Assembly (NCBI GenBank): GCA_013519935.1
Contig: JACDUA010000027.1
Span: 1-51,810 of the forward strand
Source: Ectothiorhodospiraceae bacterium WFHF3C12
Lineage (GTDB): Bacteria; Pseudomonadota; Gammaproteobacteria; Nitrococcales; Nitrococcaceae
Length of the DNA: 51,810 nucleotides
Direction of reading: 5' to 3'
The notes below the pieces were generated by a model. That model searched no databases and had not been told where the DNA came from. It saw only the letters and a list, made by a program, of their open reading frames with translations. The position numbers and the translations under genes were made by a program. Shown one piece after another: positions 38,142 through 46,559 of this stretch (the first letter of the stretch is position 1; each line of letters begins with the position of its first letter).

Positions 38142-38974
38142 ACACGCACCTCCACCACGGGCAGGGAGGCCAGGAAGTACAGGGCGACGTTCTGGCGCTC
38201 GCTGATGGCCTCGAAGCGGGCCCGGAACTCGTCCGTGGCGAACCTCACGGGCACGTCGAACTCACCCGACCAGGTCAGGCTCTCCGACGGCTGCACATAC
38301 TGCTCGGCGGTGCCGCCGCTACTGTAGGCCGGGTCACCGCTGGTGTCGGAGCCGTACACGCTGAACGTGTCCGGGTCGATGACGGTGATGGCGTGGGCGG
38401 CGTCGTCCAGGCTGGTGCCGGTGCCCGTGATGTACAGCACGTCCCCGGTCTGCCGGCCGTGGCCGGTTATGGTGACCACCGCCGGCGCGGCCTGGGTCAG
38501 CGATTCGATGGCGGCATCCCAGTCCGACGTGAGGGTCACGATGCCCGTGGTGCTATCCAGGGACCAGGCGGAGAACGTGGCTCCGCCGCGCTGCAGGGTC
38601 ACCGTAGCGGCAACCGGCTTACGGATCTCCCGGACCTGAGATTCTCCCGCGCTGGCGTAGGTCTTGATGAGCTGTACGGTAGGCGTGCCGTCCGGAGCCA
38701 ATGCCTCCGATTGGGCACGGTAGTCGTTCCAGTCCCGGTACCGGAAACCCACGGCCCGACCCCGCCGGGCACGGAAGAAGGCCTGCAGATAGTCCAGATC
38801 CTTGCGGTCGATCTCTCGCTCGCCCAGCTCCCAGCGGCCGCGGGCGTCGTCCCAGTTTGCGTTGCGATCCTCGTGGCCGCTGCCGAATTCCACGATGTCC
38901 GTGGAGAACTCCGGGCCACCCACGGCGCCGCGGTCGTAACCCATGTCCAGCCTTTCCTCGACGAATGGCGTCAC
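38138..38974 (-). CDS. DUF2460-family distal tail protein with FCCH-like insert
   Basis: 278 residues from a GTG at 38974 that shares a base with the tape measure stop. The conserved N-terminus (DRGAVGGPEFSTDIVEFGSG, then EDRNANWDDARGRWELGERE) matches DUF2460, the GTA g12-type distal tail protein. Residues about 140-215 (VVTITGHGRQTGDVLYITGT, DPDTFSVYGSDTSGDPAYSS) form an extra beta domain resembling the FCCH-like modules seen in phage tail proteins. It connects tube and tip. An ATG 10 codons inside is the alternative start. Confidence 0.85.
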   Translation of the reverse strand: MTPFVEERLDMGYDRGAVGGPEFSTDIVEFGSGHEDRNANWDDARGRWELGEREIDRKDLDYLQAFFRARRGRAVGFRYRDWNDYRAQSEALAPDGTPTVQLIKTYASAGESQVREIRKPVAATVTLQRGGATFSAWSLDSTTGIVTLTSDWDAAIESLTQAAPAVVTITGHGRQTGDVLYITGTGTSLDDAAHAITVIDPDTFSVYGSDTSGDPAYSSGGTAEQYVQPSESLTWSGEFDVPVRFATDEFRARFEAISERQNVALYFLASLPVVEVRV

Positions 38975-41325
38975 TAGCCCCTCCTGCGCATCAACATCTG
39001 GGCGTCACGGCGCTGCTGGGCCCGGGAATTGCGGAAGCTGGCGGCGTCCGGCGTGACCACGGTCTGCTGGAAGACCAGACGCTGCTCGCCGCCGGCGTTG
39101 CGCCGGTGGCGAGGATTGGAAGGCGTCAGCACCTCCTCGCCACGGCGCAGGACGGCCGGTACCTCATCCGCCCGCAGGCCGGCCACGCCGCCACTGTGAT
39201 AGCGAGGTGCACCCACGAAGGCCAGCGGAGAGACACGGCGGGTGTCCGCGCCGGCACCGGCGATGCCTCCGGTGTGGTAGCTCCCATACGCCTGGATGGC
39301 GGTGCCGATCAATCCGCCCCAATCGATGCCGCCGCTGTTGTTCGTGTCCTGACCGGTGGCCATCTCGTCGCCGAATATGGCCTTGGCGAGCTGGGCGGCG
39401 GCAATCTCCGCGGCGATGCGCTGCATAGTCTCCGCCACGGAATCCACCAGGCCGTCCAGCCCCTCCTCGAACGGGTCGAAGAGGAAATCCGCCAGCACGC
39501 CCTGGATGGAGCGCGCCGCCTGGACGGCGAACTGGTCCAGGGCGTCTTTGCCCTCCTCCGTGGCGTTCTTCAGGTCGTAGAGCTCACCGGCGAGCCTGCG
39601 TACCGCCTCCCGCTGTTCGTCCGTAGCGTCGGCGGAGAGACTCGCCGTGGCGGCCGCCTGAGCCTGCTCCCGCTCGGTCAGCCCCTGCAGGCGGATCTTC
39701 TCCTCCAACCCTTCGATCAGCTCCCGGTCCGCCTGGCGGTTACGCTCGAGCTGCTCGAAGTATTCTTCCCAGGCCGCTGTGGAATCCTCGATGGCCTGCT
39801 CGTGCTCCCGCCGAGCCGCGATGGTCCCGGCGAGTTGCTCCGCTTGGCGGAGCTCGGCCTCGGTGGCGCCTTCCAGTTGCAGCCGGTAGAGCTGGATCTG
39901 CTCGGCGCTTTGGCCGTAGGTGTCGACCTGTTCCCGCAATCCGGCGAGGATGCCGTCGATGCGCTTCTGGCGGCGGTCTACACCGTCGCCGGTGTCGGGT
40001 GTAGGGATGTCGGGACTATCAGGGTCGCCGCCACCGTCGCCACCGTCACCCTGACCGTCGAAGACCGCGGTGAACTGCTCGTTCAGCTTGGCGTTGATAT
40101 CCTCTAACTGGGAGGTCTGCCGCCTGCGCTTCTCGATCGCATCCTGCAGGGCTTGCCTATCGTCAGCGAGGCGCTGTTCCAGGGCGGCGCGGTCGTCCGG
40201 ATCGGCTTGGTCTACGAGCCGCTGGGAGACCTGCACCCGGCCGCGCAATAGCTCGATCTTGGTATCCGTCTCCTCGATATCGCCGCGCAGGCGCTCGAAG
40301 TCCTCGCGCAGCCCGTCCACCAGAGTTGGCCCGTTCACCTGACGCGCGATGAACTCAGCCAATCCCTCGACGCCCTGCACGACCTTGTTGATGGCCTCGA
40401 GCGCGGCGGAGAACGCATTGACGATGCCCGTAGCGAAGGTCACCAGGCCCTGCTGAACCTGTGGGTCCTCGATGGTCTCCCGCAGATCGTCAATGGAATC
40501 CACCAGCGGGCTCATGTCGCCCTCACGGATCGCGAACTGCAGGGAGTTGGTCAGCTGGGTGACGGCCTGGTCCACGGTGCGTGGCAGGCTCTCGAACTCC
40601 TGCTCAATCGTATCCGCCTGGCTCTGGATGGCCCCGATGACCCGTTCGGCGGTCAGCTGGCCGGATTCGGCGAGCTCTCGCAGCTTGCCCAGGGGTACAT
40701 CCAGCCCGTCCGCCAGGGCCCGGGCCAGCCGCGGCGAGTTCTCCATGATGGAATTGAACTCCTCGCCGCGCAGCACACCCGATTGCAGCGCCTGGGTGAG
40801 CTGCTGGACGCCGGAGGCGGCCTCGCTGGAGCTGGCGCCGGAGATCTGGATGGCCTGGTTGACCGAGGTGGTCACCCCGAGGAGCTCGGCCTGGGAGATA
40901 TTCAGGTCCTCGGTGCCCCGCGCCATGCGGGCATACAGGTTCACCGTGGACTCGTAGCTGCTACGGGTGTCCTGGGAGGCTTGGAAAAGGCGCTCCTCCG
41001 TGCGCCGCAGCTCTTCCTCGCCATCCGTCACGAGGCGCAGCTGGCCCTCCAGGCGGGTCATGGTGTCGTTCACGCGGACGATGGAGCGCAGAAGAGCACC
41101 GGCACCGAAGGCCGCGATGGCCCCCTGCAGCGAGCCAACATCCACCACGGCGCCCTGCAGCATCCGCCGCGTGCCGCCGAGGCCCCGCCGCAGCCGCGAG
41201 GTGGGATCCGGCATCGGCTGGCGCGAGACGGTGGAGAGGTTGCGTACGTCGTTGGCCAGGCCCTCGACATTGCGCGCCCCCTCGACCAGGGCCCGGATCT
41301 TGAGCTCGATGTCCTCGTCTGCCAC
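38974..41325 (-). CDS. Tape measure protein
   Basis: 783 residues. It has a tape measure N-terminal domain (about 70-260: TMTRLEGQLRLVTDGEEELR, QSGVLRGEEFNSIMENSPRL, LRELAESGQLTAERVIGAI), long coiled coils (about 340-430 and 480-600) and a C-terminal hydrophobic/Gly-rich part (GGIAGAGADTRRVSPLAFVG). It sets tail length and is ejected with the DNA. Its length suggests a tail of roughly 120 nm by the usual 0.15 nm per residue relation. It directly follows the frameshifted chaperone pair. Confidence 0.92.
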   Translation of the reverse strand: MADEDIELKIRALVEGARNVEGLANDVRNLSTVSRQPMPDPTSRLRRGLGGTRRMLQGAVVDVGSLQGAIAAFGAGALLRSIVRVNDTMTRLEGQLRLVTDGEEELRRTEERLFQASQDTRSSYESTVNLYARMARGTEDLNISQAELLGVTTSVNQAIQISGASSSEAASGVQQLTQALQSGVLRGEEFNSIMENSPRLARALADGLDVPLGKLRELAESGQLTAERVIGAIQSQADTIEQEFESLPRTVDQAVTQLTNSLQFAIREGDMSPLVDSIDDLRETIEDPQVQQGLVTFATGIVNAFSAALEAINKVVQGVEGLAEFIARQVNGPTLVDGLREDFERLRGDIEETDTKIELLRGRVQVSQRLVDQADPDDRAALEQRLADDRQALQDAIEKRRRQTSQLEDINAKLNEQFTAVFDGQGDGGDGGGDPDSPDIPTPDTGDGVDRRQKRIDGILAGLREQVDTYGQSAEQIQLYRLQLEGATEAELRQAEQLAGTIAARREHEQAIEDSTAAWEEYFEQLERNRQADRELIEGLEEKIRLQGLTEREQAQAAATASLSADATDEQREAVRRLAGELYDLKNATEEGKDALDQFAVQAARSIQGVLADFLFDPFEEGLDGLVDSVAETMQRIAAEIAAAQLAKAIFGDEMATGQDTNNSGGIDWGGLIGTAIQAYGSYHTGGIAGAGADTRRVSPLAFVGAPRYHSGGVAGLRADEVPAVLRRGEEVLTPSNPRHRRNAGGEQRLVFQQTVVTPDAASFRNSRAQQRRDAQMLMRRRG

Positions 41326-41345
41326 GCGCCTTGCGCTCCCCTGCC

Positions 41346-41959
41346 TTATTCACCCCGCAGCTGGCGGATGACACCCTGCACGTCCTCGGAAGACCAGGCG
41401 GCCGCCGTGTTCTCTATGGCATCCGCCCGCTCGCGCCGCCGGCGCCGCTGCACGGCGTCGTGGTACGCCTGGATCTGCCGCCAAGTCAGCCGCTCGGCGA
41501 TCTCCCGGGCATCCCGCCCGTACCCGCCTGCGACGAGGGCGTCGACGACGTCGACGATCCGGGCCCGCTCTCCTTCCGGCTGGTCCGCGTCAGCTCGTCC
41601 GCGACCAGCCGTCTCATGAAAAAAGGGCCGTTCACCGCCCAGAAGGTCCAAGCCAGGGTTTGCCCGTCCTGGTCGGGCAGTCGCTCGATCCACTCTCGCG
41701 GCCTGTCGGCGGAAATGGCGATCAGATCCAAGATCCGCTCCCAATGCCGGGCGAGCAGATCCTCGAACACGGCCAGGTCCTCGCCGTTGGACTCCGTGCC
41801 CCGCAGCGCGGCCAGGTCGGCCAGGATGGGCCGGGCCAGCGGCACCACGCGGAAGGAGTCCCCGAAACGGAACTCCCGCACGGTGATCTCCTCCCCGCCC
41901 ACCGTCAGGGTCCGGTCGGGGAGGAGCACCTCCAGGTCCTCGGCGTCCTGCTCGGTCAT
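41346..41959 (-). CDS. Tail assembly chaperone GT (frameshift product)
   Basis: About 204 residues, made by -1 ribosomal frameshift at T TTT TTC (minus strand 41624-41618, codons CCT TTT TTC of FFMRR). After the shift the protein continues FFHETAGRGRADADQPEGER and ends IRQLRGE, through a helical domain (TWRQIQAYHDAVQRRRRRER). G/GT pairs guide tail tube polymerisation around the tape measure in siphophages. This is the C-terminal T domain of that fusion. Confidence 0.82.
41486..41959 (-). CDS. Tail assembly chaperone G
   Basis: 157 residues, ATG at 41959. It starts MTEQDAEDLEVLLPDRTLTV and contains VREFRFGDSFRVVPLARPIL. Beyond the slippery site it continues in frame 0 as a low-complexity tail (RKESGPGSSTSSTPSSQAGT). 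In most siphophages G is made in excess over GT; both bind the tape measure. It sits four bases after the tube protein gene and 160 bases before the tape measure. Confidence 0.82.
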   Translation of the reverse strand: MTEQDAEDLEVLLPDRTLTVGGEEITVREFRFGDSFRVVPLARPILADLAALRGTESNGEDLAVFEDLLARHWERILDLIAISADRPREWIERLPDQDGQTLAWTFWAVNGPFFMRRLVADELTRTSRKESGPGSSTSSTPSSQAGTGGMPGRSPSG

Positions 41960-41962
41960 GCC

Positions 41963-42751
41963 TCAGACCGCCCGGCCGTCGACGTACAGGGCCGCGCCGG
42001 TGTCCGGTTTCTGGAACTGGGCGCGGAAGGTCAGCCGCTGCCAGGTGTCCCGGCTCTTCCAGGCGAGCTCGCCGTCCGGGCGCAGCTGCACCTTGGTGGC
42101 GTACAGATCCCGGTTCTTGCCGCGAGTGTTGTCCGCCACGTAGCGCAGGGCGCCGAAGATGGGGCCGTCGTCGTTGGAGGCGATCCGGGTACGGGAGGTG
42201 CTGCCCTCGGTGTAATCCACCTCGATGTCCGCCTCGGTGGCGGGATCCTGGACGATGGTGCCGCCGTCGGCCTCCGGAATGATGTAGAGCCGACCCAGAG
42301 CCAGATCCACGGTGTAGTCCGTGCCCTCGGTGTACGACGGCGTGCCGCCGGAGCCTGTGACGGTGACCGCCGAGACGTCGCGCGCACCCGTCGGGTTGCC
42401 GCTACCCTGCCCCAGCTGGTAGTACCGGTCCGGCTGCACCGTGTGCGCTTCCGCCGTCACGGATCCGCCGCCGCCGGCCACGTCCTCGGTGTCGCCCTGC
42501 AGGAACGCGGCCAGGTTGTCCATGTTCACGTTCTCGCACTCGATCACACACTCGCGGGTGACGCGGGTGGCAACGTCCTCCATGAGCTCGGCGGTGGGGC
42601 CGTCGGAGCTCCACTTCTGCACGCTCTCGTTGTTCACGCTCACGCGGAACCCGGGCGTATCGCCCAGGTAGCGCTCGCCAGTGATGGCGCCGTTGGCGTC
42701 GAACAGGTCGAAGAAGACCTTGCCGGCGCCCAGTACGATGTCCTGTTCCAT
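41963..42751 (-). CDS. Tail tube (major tail) protein
   Basis: 262 residues. It begins MEQDIVLGAGKVFFDLFDAN, a typical tail tube N-terminus of Gly-Lys-rich strands, with VSVNNESVQKWSSDGPTAEL and a DUF-like beta-rich body (DVSAVTVTGSGGTPSYTEGT, TWQRLTFRAQFQKPDTGAAL). The protein stacks into the hollow tube of a non-contractile tail. It lies between the small 53-residue gene and the chaperones, as expected. Glycine/serine loops near 94-125 may be exposed. Confidence 0.8.
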   Translation of the reverse strand: MEQDIVLGAGKVFFDLFDANGAITGERYLGDTPGFRVSVNNESVQKWSSDGPTAELMEDVATRVTRECVIECENVNMDNLAAFLQGDTEDVAGGGGSVTAEAHTVQPDRYYQLGQGSGNPTGARDVSAVTVTGSGGTPSYTEGTDYTVDLALGRLYIIPEADGGTIVQDPATEADIEVDYTEGSTSRTRIASNDDGPIFGALRYVADNTRGKNRDLYATKVQLRPDGELAWKSRDTWQRLTFRAQFQKPDTGAALYVDGRAV

Positions 42752-42786
42752 GCTGCTGCTCCCCTACGTCGTATTCCGGTGCCGGC

Positions 42787-42948
42787 TCAGCCGGTGATCC
42801 GACCCTTGCCTTCCGCCAGCAGGCGGTCCGCCTGGTCGCGGCGCAGATCCAGCACCTCCTCGGGCTGGCGCACCTTGCCGCGGTGCTTGTGGGGCTTGCT
42901 CAGCTCGAACTTCACCCACTCCACCTTTTCCTGCCTCTTCTCCGCCAT
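42787..42948 (-). CDS. Small basic tail-region protein
   Basis: 53 residues, ATG at 42948 with GGAG upstream, five bases after the preceding stop. It starts MAEKRQEKVEWVKFELSKPH and is basic (KHRGKVRQPEEVLDLRRDQA). An ATG eight codons upstream is possible but overlaps the previous gene. Small proteins of this layout occur beside tube and terminator genes; function unknown. Confidence 0.65.
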   Translation of the reverse strand: MAEKRQEKVEWVKFELSKPHKHRGKVRQPEEVLDLRRDQADRLLAEGKGRITG

Positions 42949-42953
42949 GGCCT

Positions 42954-43373
42954 TCACTCCACCTTTCGCCATTCGATCGACACTGTGGTGCGGCTGCCGT
43001 GCACGGGCCGGAAGATCCCGCCGTCCGGCTGCCGCCGCCGTACGTTCACGTTGAAATCGCAACCGGCCACCCGATCGCCGTTGCGCTGCCAGTCCATGAG
43101 GGCCGCCAGCACATCGCCCTCGAGTGCCGCCAGATCCGGGTAGGCGGAAACCTCGAGATTGTCCGTCTCGTCCCGCACCCAACTGTCCAGCCACAGGGTC
43201 ACCGTGCCCCGGCGCGGGTGGACCAGGTCGTCCGTCTCCTCCGTGCCGCGCACGATCTCCACGGTCCGCTCCTGCGGCACCTGGCCACCGGTGCCGTACA
43301 GCACCGTGGTCGCAGACAGGGCCGGCCAGGCCTCGAGGGCACTGCGCACCGCTTCCATGAACGCCCACCACAT
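42954..43373 (-). CDS. Putative tail terminator protein
   Basis: 139 residues, starting MWWAFMEAVRSALEAWPALS. An N-terminal helix is followed by strands (VTLWLDSWVRDETDNLEVSA, LEGDVLAALMDWQRNGDRVA) in the order of gpU-like tail terminators. Position between the HK97-gp10-like gene and the tube gene supports this. It should cap the tube and join it to the head. Assigned mostly from context. Confidence 0.55.
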   Translation of the reverse strand: MWWAFMEAVRSALEAWPALSATTVLYGTGGQVPQERTVEIVRGTEETDDLVHPRRGTVTLWLDSWVRDETDNLEVSAYPDLAALEGDVLAALMDWQRNGDRVAGCDFNVNVRRRQPDGGIFRPVHGSRTTVSIEWRKVE

Positions 43374-43375
43374 CG

Positions 43376-43891
43376 CTATGCCCTGCCCGGCCGCAGGCCC
43401 AGGTTGGTCAGGGCCCGCGTCTTGCCGGTCTCCACCAGCTCGGCAATGCGCAGCTGTAGCGCCGCCGAGTCGCGCACGGGCTCCACAAACGGCTGTGCGG
43501 GCGTGCCCCGTTCCCCGATAGCGCGGGCAATGGCCCAGGCCACATCCTCCAGAGAGTCACCGGGATCCCGAGGCGTTATACCCACGGTCTTCACCCAGTC
43601 CAGGATCGACTGAACGGGAGGCATACCCCGATACGGCCCGTCCGTGCCACGCTCGATGTGCGGCGCATAGTCCGTGTGCGGCGCCACGGTGTACTCCAGG
43701 GGCCCCGTCTTCTCCGGATAGATGCTGTTGGCCGTCTGGCTGGTGGCCTTGGCCACGTCCCTGCGCTCCTCGCGGGCGACTTCCTGGGCGCCGCGCTGCA
43801 GCGCCCAATCCACTTCGCGCAGCAGCTCGTCCGGTGCCTGACGCAGGGCCCGTTCCACGAGCTCGTCACCGCGCAGCGATATCTGGAACAT
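43376..43891 (-). CDS. HK97 gp10-like minor head-tail protein
   Basis: 171 residues. It begins MFQISLRGDELVERALRQAP and contains WALQRGAQEVAREERRDVAK, HIERGTDGPYRGMPPVQSIL and RGTPAQPFVEPVRD. The pattern of an N-terminal helical region and conserved AQPFxxPA-like end matches the HK97 gp10 neck/minor tail family. It lies two bases before the terminator gene. Function is at the head-tail interface. Confidence 0.7.
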   Translation of the reverse strand: MFQISLRGDELVERALRQAPDELLREVDWALQRGAQEVAREERRDVAKATSQTANSIYPEKTGPLEYTVAPHTDYAPHIERGTDGPYRGMPPVQSILDWVKTVGITPRDPGDSLEDVAWAIARAIGERGTPAQPFVEPVRDSAALQLRIAELVETGKTRALTNLGLRPGRA

Positions 43892-44514
43892 CAGCCGGCC
43901 TCCCGCTCGTAGGCCTGCGACAGCGCTTCCTGCAATGCCTGGGGCGTCCCGTTGCGCGGCGTGGAGCCCATGCCCCGGTGCAGCTGCACCGGCTCGACGG
44001 AGCCGCTAGCCGCGAGCTCGCGCATGGCCTCAATCATGGCGCGCAGGATCAGCAGGTGGCGGTCGGCCGCTGCCACGGTGGTTTCGCTCTCCGTGTCGCT
44101 GATCCGGTGTGCCGCGTAGTAGTACAGCGAGTACTCCGCGCCCAACTGTGTGATCTGCTCCGCCGTCGGTGCGGGCTCTATGCAGATCCGCACTCCGTTG
44201 TCCGTCTCCACCAACCGCGGCCAGGGCAGCCGGCCGGGGTGTCCCACCTGCCAGGGCTTGGTCTCCCGGCGTTTGGCCATGCCCCACAGCGGTGATTTGA
44301 TCGCCGCCAAGTCGGCCGGCGGCGTGTACAGCGCCTCCCCGGCTGTCAGTGTGATGCTGCCCAGCTTGGTCCGCGGGCGTTTGCGCGCCAGAGCCAGCGC
44401 GGCACGGTCCAGGTAGCGCTTGAAGTCGGCGTCATTGGTGGCGTCGAACTTCTGCGCCGCCTGACCGAGCGCCGCCTTGAGCTCCACCACCAGATCGGGC
44501 CGCGTCATCGCCAT
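43891..44514 (-). CDS. Putative head-tail connector protein
   Basis: 207 residues. It includes FDATNDADFKRYLDRAALAL, GSITLTAGEALYTPPADLAA and SLYYYAAHRISDTESETTVA. The conserved layout (disordered start, helical bundle, AAxxH segment near the C-terminus) is seen in phage head-tail adaptors that attach to the portal ring. Position directly before the HK97 gp10-like gene fits. The assignment is from layout and context. Confidence 0.6.
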   Translation of the reverse strand: MAMTRPDLVVELKAALGQAAQKFDATNDADFKRYLDRAALALARKRPRTKLGSITLTAGEALYTPPADLAAIKSPLWGMAKRRETKPWQVGHPGRLPWPRLVETDNGVRICIEPAPTAEQITQLGAEYSLYYYAAHRISDTESETTVAAADRHLLILRAMIEAMRELAASGSVEPVQLHRGMGSTPRNGTPQALQEALSQAYEREAG

Positions 44515-44517
44515 GGG

Positions 44518-44853
44518 CTACATCCCCAGCAGGTAGCTGGTCGCAGTCCCGGCGACCGTGACGAGCACCCAGACCAGCCGCTCATGGTTGCCCAGGTTGT
44601 TTCGCGCGCGCTCGCTGGTCGTGGACGTGCGATTCTCCACCTTGCGCAGGCGCTGCTCGTGATCGTCCACCTGGGCGCCAATCCGGTGGACCAGGTCGCT
44701 CTGGCGGCCGATATCTCCGTCGATACGAATGATCTCCCTGGCCAGCGATGTGAGCTCCTTGACGTCCTGCCGAAGCGGCGCCAGCACTTCCTCGATGTAC
44801 GCCTTGAACTGGTCGAGCTCACGGCGGAGCTCTGTCGGGTTGCCCTCGGCCAC
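44518..44853 (-). CDS. Coiled-coil protein with C-terminal membrane anchor
   Basis: 111 residues. A long charged coiled coil (about 5-85; ELRRELDQFKAYIEEVLAPL) is followed by one C-terminal hydrophobic segment (LVWVLVTVAGTATSYLLGM). The architecture resembles small phage spanin- or holin-accessory proteins next to a holin gene. It is directly downstream of the 3TM-type holin-like gene, so a lysis role is likely but unproven. Confidence 0.6.
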   Translation of the reverse strand: MAEGNPTELRRELDQFKAYIEEVLAPLRQDVKELTSLAREIIRIDGDIGRQSDLVHRIGAQVDDHEQRLRKVENRTSTTSERARNNLGNHERLVWVLVTVAGTATSYLLGM

Positions 44854-45405
44854 TCAGCCCCCTTTCGTGGTCGCCCGTGCCTGCTGATCTCGCCGCGCCG
44901 CGTCGGCGTAGGCGCTCATCATCCGATCCTTGTCCTTGCTGCCCTTGCTGCTACCCAGCCAGTACGCCAGCACCGTGGAGAACGCCCCGGCCACGTGTCC
45001 GAGCAATAGATACGCCAGATTGCGCGAGCCCTCCGGTATCTGCACCGACATCACCGTCCCGACGGCCCCGATGAAGGCGACGATAACCAGGACGCTTATG
45101 ATCGCCGGGGCCTGACTGTCCTTGTGGGTCTCCCGCGCGTGCTGTACGTCCTGGGTGCGCAGCTCGAGCTCCTTCAGGTCCAGCTTTCGGGCCCGCAGTC
45201 GGAACTCCTGGAGCTTTTCGGGATCGGCGAGAATCTGCTCCGCAACCTGGTCCAGGTCGGCATCCTTGCCGTCGCCGGTGAGCTGCCTGGCCAACGACGA
45301 GAGGACGGCGCCGCCGGCGGGGTTGCCGCCGGTCAGGGCCGTTCCGGCAACGCCGGCGAGCGTCGGCGCCGCATCCTTGACCAGGCCCATCAGCTTGTCC
45401 CACAT
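44854..45405 (-). CDS. 3TM-type (GTA-like) holin
   Basis: 183 residues. The N-terminus is Gly/Ala-rich (LAGVAGTALTGGNPAGGAVL), then a basic helical part (QEFRLRARKLDLKELELRTQ), then two hydrophobic stretches (APAIISVLVIVAFIGAVGTV and LAYLLLGHVAGAFSTVLAYW). This resembles the 3TM-type holin of gene-transfer agents and siphophages. It would permeabilise the inner membrane so that the M15 endopeptidase reaches the murein. Confidence 0.7.
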   Translation of the reverse strand: MWDKLMGLVKDAAPTLAGVAGTALTGGNPAGGAVLSSLARQLTGDGKDADLDQVAEQILADPEKLQEFRLRARKLDLKELELRTQDVQHARETHKDSQAPAIISVLVIVAFIGAVGTVMSVQIPEGSRNLAYLLLGHVAGAFSTVLAYWLGSSKGSKDKDRMMSAYADAARRDQQARATTKGG

Positions 45406-45429
45406 GAAGCGCCTCCCGCCGTGTGGGCG

Positions 45430-45795
45430 TTACTCAATGACCAGGACGGACGTCGGCGCGTTGGGCGGCGCCGGGTCCCACCTCATTTGCACCGGCTGAC
45501 TGTGACCCGACTCTAGGCCGTCGGTGTCCGTGGCCGTCATGACGCAGTGATAGGTGCCGTATTCGGGTAATAGGTCCTGGCGCTCCACCGCGTGCTGCCC
45601 GGTCTCCGTCAAACCCGGTATCTGGTAGGCCACTGCGTCATAGGGGCCACCCTGCTCCAGGCCGCAGTAAAGGTCGTAGTGATCCACCTCTGTTGCCGGG
45701 TCCATGGCGACGCCGTCGTCGCGGGTCGTTGGCGGATCCCACGTGATTTCCACGGCCAACGCCGGCGTGGCGACCAGCAGAAGCACGAGGCTCAT
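45430..45795 (-). CDS. Possible secreted Fn3-like protein from an internal start
   Basis: 121 residues, nested in frame inside the 45430-45987 gene. Begins MSLVLLLVATPALAVE (signal peptide with an Ala-Val-Ala-like cleavage site), then VEITWDPPTTRDDGVAMDPA, VDHYDLYCGLEQGGPYDAVA, a fibronectin type III-like pattern. The GAGG before the ATG supports an independent start. Its role is unknown; secreted or periplasmic. Confidence 0.55.
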   Translation of the reverse strand: MSLVLLLVATPALAVEITWDPPTTRDDGVAMDPATEVDHYDLYCGLEQGGPYDAVAYQIPGLTETGQHAVERQDLLPEYGTYHCVMTATDTDGLESGHSQPVQMRWDPAPPNAPTSVLVIE

Positions 45796-45987
45796 CGCCG
45801 AACCTCGTGCCACACCGCCAGCGCGCCGAACCTGGCGGGCCACGTATCCGATAAGCACCGCGAAAGCCTCGGTGATGCCGGTGGGCACCTCCAGCCCCCA
45901 GGCCTGCAGACCGAAGCTGATCACCACCGCCAGGGCCATGGCGGCGCTCACCTTGGCGCCGCCGACTGCCAGATCCTTACCGTTCAT
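45430..45987 (-). CDS. Holin-like protein read through into a secreted domain
   Basis: 185 residues from the ATG at 45987 (MNGKDLAVGGAKVSAAMALA). Residues 10-55 carry two hydrophobic segments as in small holins. Without a stop the frame continues into a signal-peptide-like stretch (SAMSLVLLLVATPALAVE) and a fibronectin-like domain. An internal ATG at 45795 with GAGG upstream would make the secreted part alone. So this may be two overlapping products or a true fusion. Confidence 0.65.
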   Translation of the reverse strand: MNGKDLAVGGAKVSAAMALAVVISFGLQAWGLEVPTGITEAFAVLIGYVARQVRRAGGVARGSAMSLVLLLVATPALAVEITWDPPTTRDDGVAMDPATEVDHYDLYCGLEQGGPYDAVAYQIPGLTETGQHAVERQDLLPEYGTYHCVMTATDTDGLESGHSQPVQMRWDPAPPNAPTSVLVIE

Positions 45988-46043
45988 CCATCCGCTCCTT
46001 CTGTCGCAGCGCCGGCGCCTGGCCGCGCATTCGGTTTCCGCCT

Positions 46044-46559
46044 TCATCCATCGCCGCGGGCATCGCGAATCAAGTCCCGCCAGTCCGCGCCACGCAGCTG
46101 CGCGTGCGGGAACTCGGTGAAGGACTCCCAATCCCCCGCCCATTCCAGGTCGTTCTGGCGGACGAGATCGCCGAAGGCGCGCCACAGGGCGAGATCCTCG
46201 TCGGCCTCGGTGCCCCAAACCGGCTTGCCGCCTTCCAAGGGCACCGCGTCGAACGCCAGGCCGTAGTTGTGAAGGCTTTGCCCCGGGCCGGCATGGGTGA
46301 CGATGCGAGGGCCGTACTGCGGGCCCACGCTGATCAGCACCTCGGCCAAGCCGGGACGACCATAGCGGGTATCCAGCTCGTCCGCCTTGGCCTGGATTTC
46401 GCTGAACGGCCGGCCCTTGCGATAGAGCCGGGCCTGTTCGGTGACGGGGCGATGCGTGCAGTAGACGAGGAGATCTACGCGGCCGGAGGCGTCCGCCAAC
46501 ACCGCGTTGGCGCGCGCCTGGACGCGTGGATCCAGGTCCTCGAGGCTACGACTCGCCAC
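46044..46559 (-). CDS. M15-family peptidase endolysin
   Basis: 171 residues from a GTG at 46559 overlapping the previous gene by 14 bases. The zinc peptidase M15 (L-alanyl-D-glutamate / D-Ala-D-Ala peptidase) motifs: SLEDLDPRVQARANAVLADA, CTHRPVTEQARLYRKGR, SLHNYGLAFDAVPLEGG (His and Asp) and a late His (FTEFPHAQLRGADW). It is the T5-type endolysin that cleaves peptidoglycan peptides. It lies between the holin genes and the head genes. Confidence 0.88.
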   Translation of the reverse strand: MASRSLEDLDPRVQARANAVLADASGRVDLLVYCTHRPVTEQARLYRKGRPFSEIQAKADELDTRYGRPGLAEVLISVGPQYGPRIVTHAGPGQSLHNYGLAFDAVPLEGGKPVWGTEADEDLALWRAFGDLVRQNDLEWAGDWESFTEFPHAQLRGADWRDLIRDARGDG

